DNA of 64,000 nucleotides, taken from NCBI GenBank assembly GCA_965237855.1, contig CBDEGK010000008.1, positions 1,054,001 through 1,118,000 on the forward strand, written 5' to 3'. Shown piece after piece: positions 24,989-34,080 of the stretch; the first letter of the stretch is position 1, and each line of letters opens with the position of its first letter. The position numbers were made by a program, and so were the translations under genes. The stretch is from CBDEGK01 sp965237855 (GTDB taxonomy: Bacteria; Pseudomonadota; Gammaproteobacteria; Pseudomonadales; Halieaceae). The notes under the pieces are model-generated. The model ran no database searches and was not told the DNA's origin. It worked only from the letters and a program-made list of their open reading frames with translations.

Positions 24989-25717
24989 ATGCCGAGCAAG
25001 AGCGGTGATAAAAAGTACAAAAGAATACTGCTGAAACTGAGTGGTGAGGCGCTCACTGGTGAGCAGGACTTTGGTATTGACCCTAAAGTCCTGGACCTGA
25101 TGGCGCTGGAAATCGGCCAGTTGGTGGGCATTGGCGTGCAGGTGGGGCTGGTCATTGGCGGCGGTAACTTGTTTCGCGGGGCCGCGTTGCAGCAAGCTGG
25201 CCTCGACCGCGTCACAGGAGACCACATGGGTATGCTGGCCACAGTGATGAATGCGCTGGCCATGCGCGACGCCCTTGAGCGCTCCAATATTTCTACCCAG
25301 GTGATGTCAGCCATTCCCATGAGTGGCGTATTGGATCACTATGATCGTCGCAAGGCCATGCGTGCGCTGGATAATGGTGATGTAGTGATCTTTGCCGCCG
25401 GTACCGGCAACCCGTTTTTTACTACGGATTCCTCGGCCTGCCTGCGCGCCATTGAAGTGCAGGCAGAATTAATGCTGAAGGCTACCAAGGTAGACGGAGT
25501 TTACTCCGCTGATCCCATGAAGGTAGCGGATGCCGAGAGATACGACGAGCTGAGCTTCGACGATGTGCTCAACCGCCAATTAGGAGTTATGGATCTCACT
25601 GCCATCGTGTTGTGCCGGGATCACGAGTTACCAGTGCGTGTATTTGAGATGGAGAAACCCGGAGCGTTGCTGAATATTGTTCGCGGTGGCGACGAGGGCA
25701 CCTTGATCCATCCATAA
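24989..25717 (+). CDS. pyrH: UMP kinase
   Basis: PyrH (242 residues) phosphorylates UMP to UDP and is the bacterial hexameric type of the amino-acid-kinase fold. Landmarks: KRILLKLSGEALTGEQDFGI, VIGGGNLFRGA, FAAGTGNPFFTTDSSA and the VDGVYSADPMK segment. The start at 24989 (MPSKSGDKKYKR) is preferred; the frame is open to a TTG at 24950 but that stretch is the preceding terminator. frr follows after 14 bases, the usual pair. Confidence 0.97.
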   Translation: MPSKSGDKKYKRILLKLSGEALTGEQDFGIDPKVLDLMALEIGQLVGIGVQVGLVIGGGNLFRGAALQQAGLDRVTGDHMGMLATVMNALAMRDALERSNISTQVMSAIPMSGVLDHYDRRKAMRALDNGDVVIFAAGTGNPFFTTDSSACLRAIEVQAELMLKATKVDGVYSADPMKVADAERYDELSFDDVLNRQLGVMDLTAIVLCRDHELPVRVFEMEKPGALLNIVRGGDEGTLIHP

Positions 25718-25731
25718 GAGGAAATGACACA

Positions 25732-26289
25732 ATGATCGAAGATATCAAAACCGAAGCGCGGGAACGGATGGGTAAAACTCTGGAGGCGCTCGGACACAAT
25801 TTTAACAAGATCCGTACCGGGCGAGCCCACCCAAGTTTGCTCGACGGTATCCGTCTTCAATATTATGGTGCGGATACGCCCCTCAATCAGATGGCCAATA
25901 TATCAATTGAAGATGCTCGCACGCTGTCGGTGACGGCCTGGGACAAGTCCACGGTTCCCGATATCGAAAAAGCCATAATGAAATCCGACCTGGGCCTGAA
26001 TCCAGCTACTGCAGGCGAAGTCATTCGTATTCCCATGCCAGCGCTGACCGAGGAAACCCGCAAGGGCTACATCAAGCAAGCCAAGGCAGAGGCGGAGTCA
26101 GCGCGAGTGTCAGTGCGCAACGCTCGCCGAGACGCTCTCGCCATGCTCAAAGAGTTGCTCAAGGAAAAGGAGATATCCGAGGACGAAGAGCATCGCGGAG
26201 GGGAAGAAGTGCAGAAGATTACCGATGCCTTCACTGCCGAGGTGGAGAAGCTGCTGTCAGGGAAAGAGTCTGACCTCTTGGAAATTTAG
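25732..26289 (+). CDS. frr: Ribosome recycling factor
   Basis: RRF (185 residues, the standard length) splits post-termination ribosomes with EF-G. It shows the typical FNKIRTGRAHPSLLDGI near the N-terminus, the hinge and second domain with LNPATAGEVIRIPMPALTEE, and the basic helix ending EDEEHRGGEEVQKITDAF. It sits between pyrH and uppS with a GAGG ribosome site, as in nearly all proteobacteria. Confidence 0.98.
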   Translation: MIEDIKTEARERMGKTLEALGHNFNKIRTGRAHPSLLDGIRLQYYGADTPLNQMANISIEDARTLSVTAWDKSTVPDIEKAIMKSDLGLNPATAGEVIRIPMPALTEETRKGYIKQAKAEAESARVSVRNARRDALAMLKELLKEKEISEDEEHRGGEEVQKITDAFTAEVEKLLSGKESDLLEI

Positions 26290-26301
26290 GCCGGCGCATT
26301 C

Positions 26302-27012
26302 ATGGTTCCTCAGCACATTGCGATCATCATGGATGGCAACAATCGCTGGGCCAGGCAGCGCAGTTTGCCCGGTGCTGCCGGTCATCGCGCCGGCGTTGAA
26401 GCAATTCGCAATGTACTGCGCGGCTGCCGCGACCATGGCGTCAAGGTGCTTACCCTGTTTGCCTTCAGCAGTGAAAACTGGGGCCGACCACGGCCTGAAG
26501 TGCGCTACTTGATGGCCTTGTTCGCCCGCTACCTGCGCAACGAAACCCGGGAGCTGCACGAAGATGGTGTGCGCATGCGCTTTATCGGCGAACGCGATCG
26601 TTTTCCAGATCGTATACAAAAACTGATTGAACAAGCGGAAGCGCTGACCGCGAGTAATGCCGATACCACCCTGGTCATTGCCGCTGACTATGGTGGCCAG
26701 TGGGATATCGCTCGTGCCGCACGGCAATTGGCTGAGCAGGTAGAACGCGGAGAACTTCGCAGTGATGATATAACGTCTGATACCCTGGACCGACAGATGG
26801 CGCTGGCTGACCTGCCCAGGCCCGATTTGTGTGTGCGAACCGGTGGTGACCATCGCATCAGCAATTTTATGCTCTGGCAGTTTGCCTACAGTGAGCTCTA
26901 CTTTACAGAAACATTGTGGCCTGACTTCGGAGAGGCAGATCTCAGGCTGGCAATAGAAGACTACAGCGGCCGAGAACGTCGTTTTGGAGTGCGTGGTGAA
27001 AACGGCCCTTAA
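26302..27012 (+). CDS. uppS: Isoprenyl (undecaprenyl) diphosphate synthase
   Basis: UppS (236 residues) is the cis-prenyltransferase that builds the C55 lipid carrier for peptidoglycan and O-antigen. The catalytic Asp11 is in IIMDGNNRWARQR, and later conserved segments are LTLFAFSSENWGRP, DLCVRTGGDHRISNFMLWQ and the YFTETLWPDF ending. The gene overlaps cdsA by 17 bases. DXR (27840), IspD and IspF (44.7-45.9 kb) in this window make the isoprene precursors it uses. Confidence 0.97.
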   Translation: MVPQHIAIIMDGNNRWARQRSLPGAAGHRAGVEAIRNVLRGCRDHGVKVLTLFAFSSENWGRPRPEVRYLMALFARYLRNETRELHEDGVRMRFIGERDRFPDRIQKLIEQAEALTASNADTTLVIAADYGGQWDIARAARQLAEQVERGELRSDDITSDTLDRQMALADLPRPDLCVRTGGDHRISNFMLWQFAYSELYFTETLWPDFGEADLRLAIEDYSGRERRFGVRGENGP

Positions 27013-27835
27013 GCAGAGAATTATTACTGGTGTTGGGCTCGCAGTCGGCCTGATCCTGGCGGTGATGTACTTGCCACTGCCGGGGTTGGCGGTTCTGTTT
27101 GGTTTGGCCATGATGATTGCTGCCTGGGAGTGGTCCAACCTGGCCGGCTATGGGCAGGGCTGGGCACGGGTGGCCTATGCCTTTGCTCACGGCCTGATCA
27201 TGTTGGCAGTCTATGAACACTGTGGTTTTTCCGAAGCTTTTCAACTTGAGATGATCCAGCCCATCCTGGGGTTGGCCTGCCTGTGGTGGTCTATAGCCCT
27301 GTTGTGGATTATGGGCTATCCGGCTAGCGCGACACTTTGGAACACTCGGCCCATGATGGGCTTGATGGGTCTGCTGGTACTGGTACCCGCCTGGTTGGCA
27401 GTGCTGTACCTGTTGAATCAAGCGAACGGGCGCTGGTTACTGTTGTATATGTTTGTCGTGGTTGCCGCCGCAGATATCGGCGCTTACTTCGCGGGCAAGC
27501 GTTTTGGCCGACGAAAATTGGCCCTGGCGGTCAGCCCGGGCAAATCCTGGGAGGGCGTTTGGGGTGGTCTCATGGCTTGTGCGCTGTTGGCCTGGCTGAC
27601 CTATACCCTGGTACAGCCGCCGCAGCTAAGCCTGATGGGATTCGTGGCAATCGTGTTGTTCACTGCCCTGGTATCGGTGCTGGGTGATTTACTGGAGAGT
27701 ATGGTCAAACGTGAACGTGGTGTTAAAGACAGTGGAACTTTATTGCCGGGACACGGCGGTATACTCGATCGTATCGATGGTCATACTGCGGCGGCGCCGG
27801 TATTTGCCCTGGGTTTGATCCTGGCGGGCGGCTAA
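26996..27835 (+). CDS. cdsA: Phosphatidate cytidylyltransferase
   Basis: CdsA (279 residues) is a polytopic inner-membrane enzyme making CDP-diacylglycerol from phosphatidic acid and CTP. The family signature near the C-terminus is visible as SVLGDLLESMVKRERGVKDS then GTLLPGHGGILDRIDG. An earlier FAGKRFGRRKLALAVSPGKS is also typical. The start is placed at a GTG (26996) giving VKTALKQRIITGVGL; GTG 26993 or an upstream codon at 26984 cannot be excluded. It overlaps the end of uppS. Confidence 0.94.
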   Translation: MKTALKQRIITGVGLAVGLILAVMYLPLPGLAVLFGLAMMIAAWEWSNLAGYGQGWARVAYAFAHGLIMLAVYEHCGFSEAFQLEMIQPILGLACLWWSIALLWIMGYPASATLWNTRPMMGLMGLLVLVPAWLAVLYLLNQANGRWLLLYMFVVVAAADIGAYFAGKRFGRRKLALAVSPGKSWEGVWGGLMACALLAWLTYTLVQPPQLSLMGFVAIVLFTALVSVLGDLLESMVKRERGVKDSGTLLPGHGGILDRIDGHTAAAPVFALGLILAGG

Positions 27836-27839
27836 TTCG

Positions 27840-29033
27840 GTGAGTGGCGATAGACAATGGGTCACTGTGCTGGGAAGCACCGGTTCAATTGGGGTCTCTA
27901 CCCTCGATGTAATTGCGCGCCACAGTGATCGCTACCAGGTCTATGCACTGACCGCCAATACCTCCGTCGACAGCTTGTTGCAGCAATGTGAGGCCTGCCA
28001 GCCGAGCTACGCCGTCATGCTCAACGCCGACAGTGCCCAGCAATTGGAAGTTGCCCTGCGCCAGGCGGGTTCTTCTACCCAGGTATTGAGCGGAGAGCAG
28101 GGCTTGTGCGATGTGGCCAGTGCTGGCGAAGTCGATACCGTGATGGCGGCCATTGTTGGTGCGGCGGGATTGGAACCAACGCTGGCAGCTGCAGGGGCGG
28201 GTAAAAAGGTGTTGTTGGCCAATAAGGAATCCCTGGTGATGGCGGGACGCTTGTTTATGGATGCAGTCGCCAGCTGTGGTGCCACCCTGCTGCCTATAGA
28301 CAGTGAACACAACGCTATATTCCAATGCCTGCCAACAGATGAGCGCGCGCGGCCGCTTAAAGCGGGCATCAGCAAGATACTGTTGACCGCGTCGGGTGGA
28401 CCCTTTCGGGAGTGGTCGGCGGAGCAAATGCGCACAGCGACGCCGGATCAGGCCTGCGCCCATCCCAACTGGGACATGGGTCGCAAGATTTCGGTGGACT
28501 CGGCTACCTTGATGAATAAAGGTCTGGAGCTTATAGAAGCCTGCTGGTTATTCGATGTGGCGCAGGAGGCGGTTGAGATAGTGGTACACCCGCAGAGCAT
28601 TGTGCATTCAATGGTGCAATACATTGATGGCAGTGTACTGGCTGAGTTGGGCAATCCCGATATGCGAACCCCCATCGCCTATGGCCTGGCCTGGCCGGAG
28701 AGGATTGGCTCAGGGGTGGCTGATCTTGATATTATAGGGGCTTCGCGGTTGGACTTTTGCGCGCCAGATGGGTTGCGCTTCCCCTGCCTGGAACTGGCGC
28801 GGCAGGCTGCGAGCATAGGCGGAACCGCCGCTGCCGTCCTTAACGCCGCCAATGAAGTGGCGGTCAGCGCTTTTCTGGAGCGGGAAATCGGTTTTTCCGA
28901 CATTGCCGCCGTGATTGAGGCGGTACTGGCCGATAGCCGTTTCGCTGAACCCGAAAGCCTGCTTGTGGTCAAAGAGGCAGATAGCAGGGCCCGTGAACGG
29001 GCCCGCAGTTTTATCAATACATTGAACAGGTAA
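27840..29033 (+). CDS. dxr: 1-deoxy-D-xylulose 5-phosphate reductoisomerase
   Basis: DXR (IspC, 397 residues) performs the first committed step of the MEP isoprenoid pathway using NADPH and a divalent metal. The Rossmann motif LGSTGSIGVSTLDVI is at the N-terminus. The metal and substrate region reads LLPIDSEHNAIFQCL, with LTASGGPFREW and the NWDMGRKISVDSATLMNKG motif intact. It uses a GTG start five bases after cdsA. Confidence 0.98.
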   Translation: MSGDRQWVTVLGSTGSIGVSTLDVIARHSDRYQVYALTANTSVDSLLQQCEACQPSYAVMLNADSAQQLEVALRQAGSSTQVLSGEQGLCDVASAGEVDTVMAAIVGAAGLEPTLAAAGAGKKVLLANKESLVMAGRLFMDAVASCGATLLPIDSEHNAIFQCLPTDERARPLKAGISKILLTASGGPFREWSAEQMRTATPDQACAHPNWDMGRKISVDSATLMNKGLELIEACWLFDVAQEAVEIVVHPQSIVHSMVQYIDGSVLAELGNPDMRTPIAYGLAWPERIGSGVADLDIIGASRLDFCAPDGLRFPCLELARQAASIGGTAAAVLNAANEVAVSAFLEREIGFSDIAAVIEAVLADSRFAEPESLLVVKEADSRARERARSFINTLNR

Positions 29034-29038
29034 GCGTC

Positions 29039-30394
29039 TTGGAATTGTTGTACACCATCGCAGTCACTATTTTTGCCCTCGTCGTGCTGGTAACCGTTCA
29101 TGAGTATGGACATTTCTGGGTGGCACGCCGCTGTGGGGTGCACGTTGAGCGATTCTCAATTGGTTTCGGTACGGCTCTCTTTAAATGGCGCGATCGCTTG
29201 GATACAGAATATGTGATCGCAGCTATCCCGCTTGGTGGCTACGTGAAAATGTTGGACGAGCGCGTCGAGGAAGTGACCCCCGGTATGCAGCACCTGGCCT
29301 TCAATCGCAAGCCGGTATTATCCAGGATCGCCATTGTTGCCGCCGGACCGCTGGCCAATTTGTTGCTGGCGGTAGTGGCGTACTGGTTCGTTTTTATTAC
29401 TGGTGAAAGTGGTGTGGTGCCAGTGATCAAGTCAGTGGAAGCCGGCTCAGTGGCGGAGATAGCAGGCCTGGAGGGTGGACAGGAGATAGTGGGTATAGAC
29501 GGGCATCCGACGCCGACCTGGCAAGCGGTAAATTTCAGGTTGCTGGATCGCATCGGCGATACTGGCCCCGTGGCTTTTTCCGTGCGTTATCCGGGCTCTG
29601 ACCTGGTTTACGACTCCAACGGCATGCTGGAAAACTGGCTGGCTGCGGATGAACGTCCGAACCTGATTGGTGGCCTCGGTATTGAGATGTATCGCCCAGA
29701 CATCCCGGTAGTGTTGAACGAAATTGTGTCTGACAGCCCCGCCGAACATGCTGGCCTGCGCTCTGGAGACCACATTGTGTCTGCCGACGGCGACCAGCTG
29801 CTGCAATGGACTGACTGGGTAGATTACGTCAGGGCGCGTCCCGAGCAGACCATCAGCATCGAGGTGGCGCGAGGTTCGCAAGTCTTGCAGCTGACAATTA
29901 CGCCCGCACGCAAGACCACGGAGGCCGGCGAGGACTATGGACAAGTTGGTCTCAGCGTCAAAGTTCCGCCCTGGCCTGAACATATGCTGCGGGAATTCCA
30001 CTACGGGCCAGTGGAGGCCCTGGTAATGGCTGGCCAGCGCACCTGGGATCTGGTGGTTTTCACACTGAAAGCCATTAAAAAGATGCTAACAGGCCTAATT
30101 TCCCATAAAAACTTGAGTGGTCCGATAACCATTGCTAAAGTGGCCAGCGCTTCTGCAGACTCTGGTTTGGAGGCCTTCGTGGCCTTTATGGCCCTGTTGA
30201 GCGTGAGTCTTGGGGTGTTAAATCTGTTGCCTGTTCCGGTCCTGGACGGTGGGCACCTGATGTATTACATAATTGAACTACTGGTGGGGCGTCCGGTGCC
30301 GATGAAGGTGCAGATGCTTGGCTACCAGGTAGGCCTGTTTATCATTGTCGGTGTGATGATGTTAGCGCTCTACAATGACTTCGCTCGCCTATAA
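29039..30394 (+). CDS. rseP: Site-2 protease RseP
   Basis: RseP (451 residues) is the inner-membrane zinc metalloprotease that cleaves anti-sigma factor RseA to release sigma-E when outer-membrane protein folding fails. The zinc motif HEYGHF (His21, Glu22, His25) is in the first transmembrane helix. Two PDZ domains follow in the periplasmic part (VEAGSVAEIAGLEGGQEIVG and SPAEHAGLRSGDHIVSAD). The third metal ligand lies in LLPVPVLDGGHLMYY. The start is a TTG, overlapping no neighbour; bamA follows after 21 bases, linking surveillance and assembly. Confidence 0.96.
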   Translation: MELLYTIAVTIFALVVLVTVHEYGHFWVARRCGVHVERFSIGFGTALFKWRDRLDTEYVIAAIPLGGYVKMLDERVEEVTPGMQHLAFNRKPVLSRIAIVAAGPLANLLLAVVAYWFVFITGESGVVPVIKSVEAGSVAEIAGLEGGQEIVGIDGHPTPTWQAVNFRLLDRIGDTGPVAFSVRYPGSDLVYDSNGMLENWLAADERPNLIGGLGIEMYRPDIPVVLNEIVSDSPAEHAGLRSGDHIVSADGDQLLQWTDWVDYVRARPEQTISIEVARGSQVLQLTITPARKTTEAGEDYGQVGLSVKVPPWPEHMLREFHYGPVEALVMAGQRTWDLVVFTLKAIKKMLTGLISHKNLSGPITIAKVASASADSGLEAFVAFMALLSVSLGVLNLLPVPVLDGGHLMYYIIELLVGRPVPMKVQMLGYQVGLFIIVGVMMLALYNDFARL

Positions 30395-30415
30395 AGGATA
30401 ATAAAGCACTTCGCA

Positions 30416-33010
30416 ATGATTCGTTCTTACCAATCAGCTCTGGCCCTGCTGCTGAGCCTCCCTTTATGGCTTGCACTCACAGCCCGTGCTGAGTCCTTTA
30501 TCGTCTCGGATATCCGCGTCGAGGGGCTGCAACGTATTTCGGCGGGTTCAGTGTTCGCCGCCGTGCCTCTGGCCGTGGGTGACCTGATTGACGAGAATTT
30601 GATTCGGCAATCCGCGCGCTCGCTGTTTGCCACCGGTAATTTTGATGACCTTCAAATTGGCCGTGATGGCAATGTGCTGGTTATCCTGGTGGCAGAACGG
30701 CCGAGTATTTCCGAAATTGTCATTGAGGGTAACAAGGCCATCGAGACCGAGGCGTTGCTGGATGGCCTCAAGGGTGCCGGCCTGTCCGAGGGCAAGGTCT
30801 TTCGGCGCTCAACGCTGGAGGGCATGCAGATGGAACTGCAGCGGCAGTATGTCCAGCAGGGCCGCTACGATGCCAGTATTGATACCGACGTCATCCCGGA
30901 GCCACGCAACCGGGTCTCGGTCAATATCGATGTAAACGAGGGTACAGTAGCGGCCATCAAACACATCAATATTGTCGGCAACTCAGTCTTCAACGACGAT
31001 GACCTGGGCGACCTGTTCGAGTTGAAATCTACCGGCTGGTTGTCGTGGATTACCAGTGACGACAAGTATTCCAAGGAAAAACTCAGCGGTGATCTGGAGA
31101 AACTGACCTCCTACTATATGGACCGCGGTTATTTGAAGTTTCGCATCGACTCTACCCAGGTATCGGTCACCCCGGAAAAAGACGCGGTTTACATCACCGC
31201 CAATGTCTCGGAAGGGGAGAAGTACACGGTAACCAGCGTCGACCTGTCTGGTGACCTGGTGCTACCTGCAGAAGACCTGCGTCGTTTCCTTATCGTCCGC
31301 GAAGGGCAGACTTTTTCTCAGCAGTTGGTAACCAGTACCGAGGAATACCTGACCCAGCGTTTGGGGAACGAGGGTTATAATTTTGCCAAGGTAACGGGTA
31401 TTCCCGAGATCAACGACGATGAAATGACCGTGGACATGAAGTTTTTCGTTGATCCCGGTAAGCGTACCTATGTGCGTCGCATCAGTTTCCGCGGCAACAC
31501 CCGTACCATTGATGAAGTGCTGCGCCGCGAAATGCGACAGATGGAAGGTGCGCCGGCCTCCGCCTCGGCCATTGAGACCTCCCGTATCCGCCTCGAACGC
31601 CTGGGCTTTTTCAAGCAGGCCAGAGTGGAGACGCCGGAAGTGCCGGGACACGACGACCTGATCGATGTCGAAATCGAGGTGGAAGAGCAGTCATCGGGTA
31701 GCATCGGTGCCAGCTTTGGTTACGCCCAGGGCACTGGTCTGATCTTGGGAGTAAATGTTCAGCAGGATAATTTCCTCGGCAGTGGTAAGCGGGTGGGTAT
31801 TGGCCTCAACTCCAGTAGTTACCAGGATTTTTACAACTTCAGCTACACCAACCCTTATTACACGGAAGACGGAGTCAGTCGCGGATTTAATGTTTTCTAT
31901 CGCGCCACCGATCTTGAAGAGGTGAATGTGGCCAGTTACACCACCGATACTGTGGGTGGTGCCATCAACTTCGGTTACCCGATCAGGGAAACCGAGCGCC
32001 TGGGATTCAGCTTCGGAATATCTAACACAGAGATCACTGCCGGTCGATTTGCCGTGCAGGAAATCAAGGCCAGCCCACGTTTACAACAGGGAGTCGATTA
32101 TTGGTATGAAAATCAAGCGGTGGGTAATGGCACTTACTTTGAGCCAGAGGTCGCCCTGCCGGTAAACACCCTGACGCTGGATCAGCTGACGCGGCCATCG
32201 GAGTTGGGCTTCCTGGATAAGAATGGCGATGAATTCCTGAATTGGACCATAACCTCCAGTTGGAATCAGTCAACCTTGAACCGGGGCCAAAACGCGACTC
32301 GCGGACTATCGCAGGCGGTGGCACTGGAAGTGTCTATGCCGGGCAGTGACCTGGAATTTTATAAGCTGACCTATCGCGCAGAATACTATTATCCGCTGTT
32401 TAGGAAGTTTACCCTGCGCTTCCGCACCGAACTCGGCTACGGCGATGGCTATGGTGACACTACCCAGTTGCCTTTCTATGAACACTTCTACGCCGGCGGT
32501 TTTGGTTCTGTGCGCGGCTATGAAAGCAATACCCTGGGCCCGCGTAGCACCGCCGCCGAACTGTATCGACTGGGCCAGCCCACTACACAAATAGATGAAG
32601 ATGGGAACCCAACCGAAGTGGGTGGCCCCCGTGGGGACATTTTTGGCTATATTGAGCAGGATGGTAAGCTGATCGTGGACGAGGTGGCAGATGATCCCGA
32701 TCCCTTTGGTGGCAATGTTCTTGTTGAAGGCGGCATTGAGTTGATATTCCCGCTGCCGTTCATCAAGGATCAGCGCTCTATTCGCTCGGCCTTCTTTATT
32801 GATGCCGGTAACGTGTTTAATACCAACTGCAGCCCGGCGCAGATAAACTGTTTTGATATTGATATAGATGAAATCCGCTACTCTGTGGGTGTAGGTGTCA
32901 CCTGGATCACCGGCTTTGGGCCGATGACCTTCAGCCTGGCCAAGCCACTCAACAAAGGCGAATTTGATGAAGATGAGCCCTTCCAGTTTACGCTGGGACG
33001 GGGCTTTTAA
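30416..33010 (+). CDS. bamA: Outer-membrane protein assembly factor BamA
   Basis: BamA (864 residues, somewhat longer than the usual 790-810) inserts beta-barrel proteins into the outer membrane. It has a signal peptide ending TARA, five POTRA domains (about residues 23-425), then the Omp85 barrel with the GSVRGY lid-loop motif and a C-terminal phenylalanine (LGRGF). Barrel loops appear enlarged: after VRGY there is a long acidic, glycine-rich stretch, and another loop contains a Cys pair (TNCSPAQINCF). It follows rseP and precedes skp, the standard order. Confidence 0.96.
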   Translation: MIRSYQSALALLLSLPLWLALTARAESFIVSDIRVEGLQRISAGSVFAAVPLAVGDLIDENLIRQSARSLFATGNFDDLQIGRDGNVLVILVAERPSISEIVIEGNKAIETEALLDGLKGAGLSEGKVFRRSTLEGMQMELQRQYVQQGRYDASIDTDVIPEPRNRVSVNIDVNEGTVAAIKHINIVGNSVFNDDDLGDLFELKSTGWLSWITSDDKYSKEKLSGDLEKLTSYYMDRGYLKFRIDSTQVSVTPEKDAVYITANVSEGEKYTVTSVDLSGDLVLPAEDLRRFLIVREGQTFSQQLVTSTEEYLTQRLGNEGYNFAKVTGIPEINDDEMTVDMKFFVDPGKRTYVRRISFRGNTRTIDEVLRREMRQMEGAPASASAIETSRIRLERLGFFKQARVETPEVPGHDDLIDVEIEVEEQSSGSIGASFGYAQGTGLILGVNVQQDNFLGSGKRVGIGLNSSSYQDFYNFSYTNPYYTEDGVSRGFNVFYRATDLEEVNVASYTTDTVGGAINFGYPIRETERLGFSFGISNTEITAGRFAVQEIKASPRLQQGVDYWYENQAVGNGTYFEPEVALPVNTLTLDQLTRPSELGFLDKNGDEFLNWTITSSWNQSTLNRGQNATRGLSQAVALEVSMPGSDLEFYKLTYRAEYYYPLFRKFTLRFRTELGYGDGYGDTTQLPFYEHFYAGGFGSVRGYESNTLGPRSTAAELYRLGQPTTQIDEDGNPTEVGGPRGDIFGYIEQDGKLIVDEVADDPDPFGGNVLVEGGIELIFPLPFIKDQRSIRSAFFIDAGNVFNTNCSPAQINCFDIDIDEIRYSVGVGVTWITGFGPMTFSLAKPLNKGEFDEDEPFQFTLGRGF

Positions 33011-33039
33011 GACCTACTTTTATAATGATGGAGAAAATC

Positions 33040-33567
33040 GTGCTTAAGTACATGAGTGTTGTATTAATTACTGTGGGATTGGCCCTGTCAGCCAACCTGG
33101 CTCTGGCCCAGGGGCGTGTCGCTGTGGTTGATCTGGAGGAGGCGATTCTGCAGACTGACGAGGCCCAGCAACGTTTAAGCGACATGCGTACCCTCGACGA
33201 TTACGTGGCCGACAAAGCCGAACTGGACAGGCTGCAATCTGAACGGCAGGCGTTGATCAAGGAATTGCAAAACGATCTGGCGGTAATGAACCCTGAGCAG
33301 CAACAGGCTGCGCGCAAGCGCCTGGCCAACAAGAATGCTGACCTGGAACACGTGCTGCGCAAACTGCAGAAATCTGAACAGGAACTGGGACAGGCACTGT
33401 TGCAGGAGATGACGCCCAAGGTGCAGGCCGTATTGCGGGACCTGATTGCCAGTGAAGGCATTGGTCTGTTGCTGCAACGCTCTGCCGTGATACACGCGGA
33501 CAATGGCTATAGTATTACCGCCAAGGTGACCGACAAGCTCAATCAGCAAGCGGCAGCCGCGCAGTAA
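33040..33567 (+). CDS. skp: Periplasmic chaperone Skp (OmpH family)
   Basis: Skp holds unfolded outer-membrane proteins in the periplasm for BamA. The GTG at 33040 is chosen because GGAG lies just before it and it gives a clean signal peptide (LKYMSVVLITVGLALSANLALAQG); ATG codons at 33025 and 33028 are alternatives. The mature protein has the family start RVAVVDLEEAILQTDEAQ, a long charged coiled-coil region forming the tentacles (about residues 40-130) and a conserved end. It is directly followed by fabZ; lpxD, normally between them, is missing. Confidence 0.9.
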   Translation: MLKYMSVVLITVGLALSANLALAQGRVAVVDLEEAILQTDEAQQRLSDMRTLDDYVADKAELDRLQSERQALIKELQNDLAVMNPEQQQAARKRLANKNADLEHVLRKLQKSEQELGQALLQEMTPKVQAVLRDLIASEGIGLLLQRSAVIHADNGYSITAKVTDKLNQQAAAAQ

Positions 33568-33599
33568 GCGATGCGGAAAGTTCTGAAGGGGAGACGACA

Positions 33600-34034
33600 A
33601 TGATAATGGATGTCAACGAAGTCCGGGAGTACTTACCCCATCGTTACCCCTTTTTGTTGGTCGACCGGGTGATTGAGCTCAACCTGGGCGAATCTATTGT
33701 CGGCTACAAGAACATTACGGTGAACGAACCGTACTTTGATGGACATTTTCCCGAGCAACCGGTCTTCCCCGGTGTCTTGTTGTTGGAAGCCATGGCGCAG
33801 GTGTCGGGCATTCTGGGCTTCAAGACCATGGATAAGAAGCCGGCAGATGGCTCTATCTATTATTTTGTCGGGGCCGACAAACTGCGTTTCAAACGTCCGG
33901 CAGTACCCGGTGATCAACTGATGTTGCGCTCACAGGTGTTGTCTGACCGCCGCGGTATCTGGAAATTTGAGGTTAGTGCGGACGTCGATGGCAAGTTGTG
34001 CGCGTCCGCGACGATACTATGTGCAGATCGTTAA
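33600..34034 (+). CDS. fabZ: 3-hydroxyacyl-[ACP] dehydratase FabZ
   Basis: FabZ (144 residues) dehydrates 3-hydroxyacyl-ACP in fatty-acid elongation. The hot-dog-fold catalytic residues are His49 (FDGHFPEQPVFPG) and Glu63 (LLLEAMAQ). GGGGAG precedes the ATG. In most gammaproteobacteria fabZ lies inside lpxD-fabZ-lpxA-lpxB; here it is flanked by skp (32-base gap) and rnhB (46-base gap), with no lipid A genes. Confidence 0.97.
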   Translation: MIMDVNEVREYLPHRYPFLLVDRVIELNLGESIVGYKNITVNEPYFDGHFPEQPVFPGVLLLEAMAQVSGILGFKTMDKKPADGSIYYFVGADKLRFKRPAVPGDQLMLRSQVLSDRRGIWKFEVSADVDGKLCASATILCADR

Positions 34035-34080
34035 TCACGATCTGCTCGCTGAAGGCTCCTGTGCCGACCGCTAGTTATTA

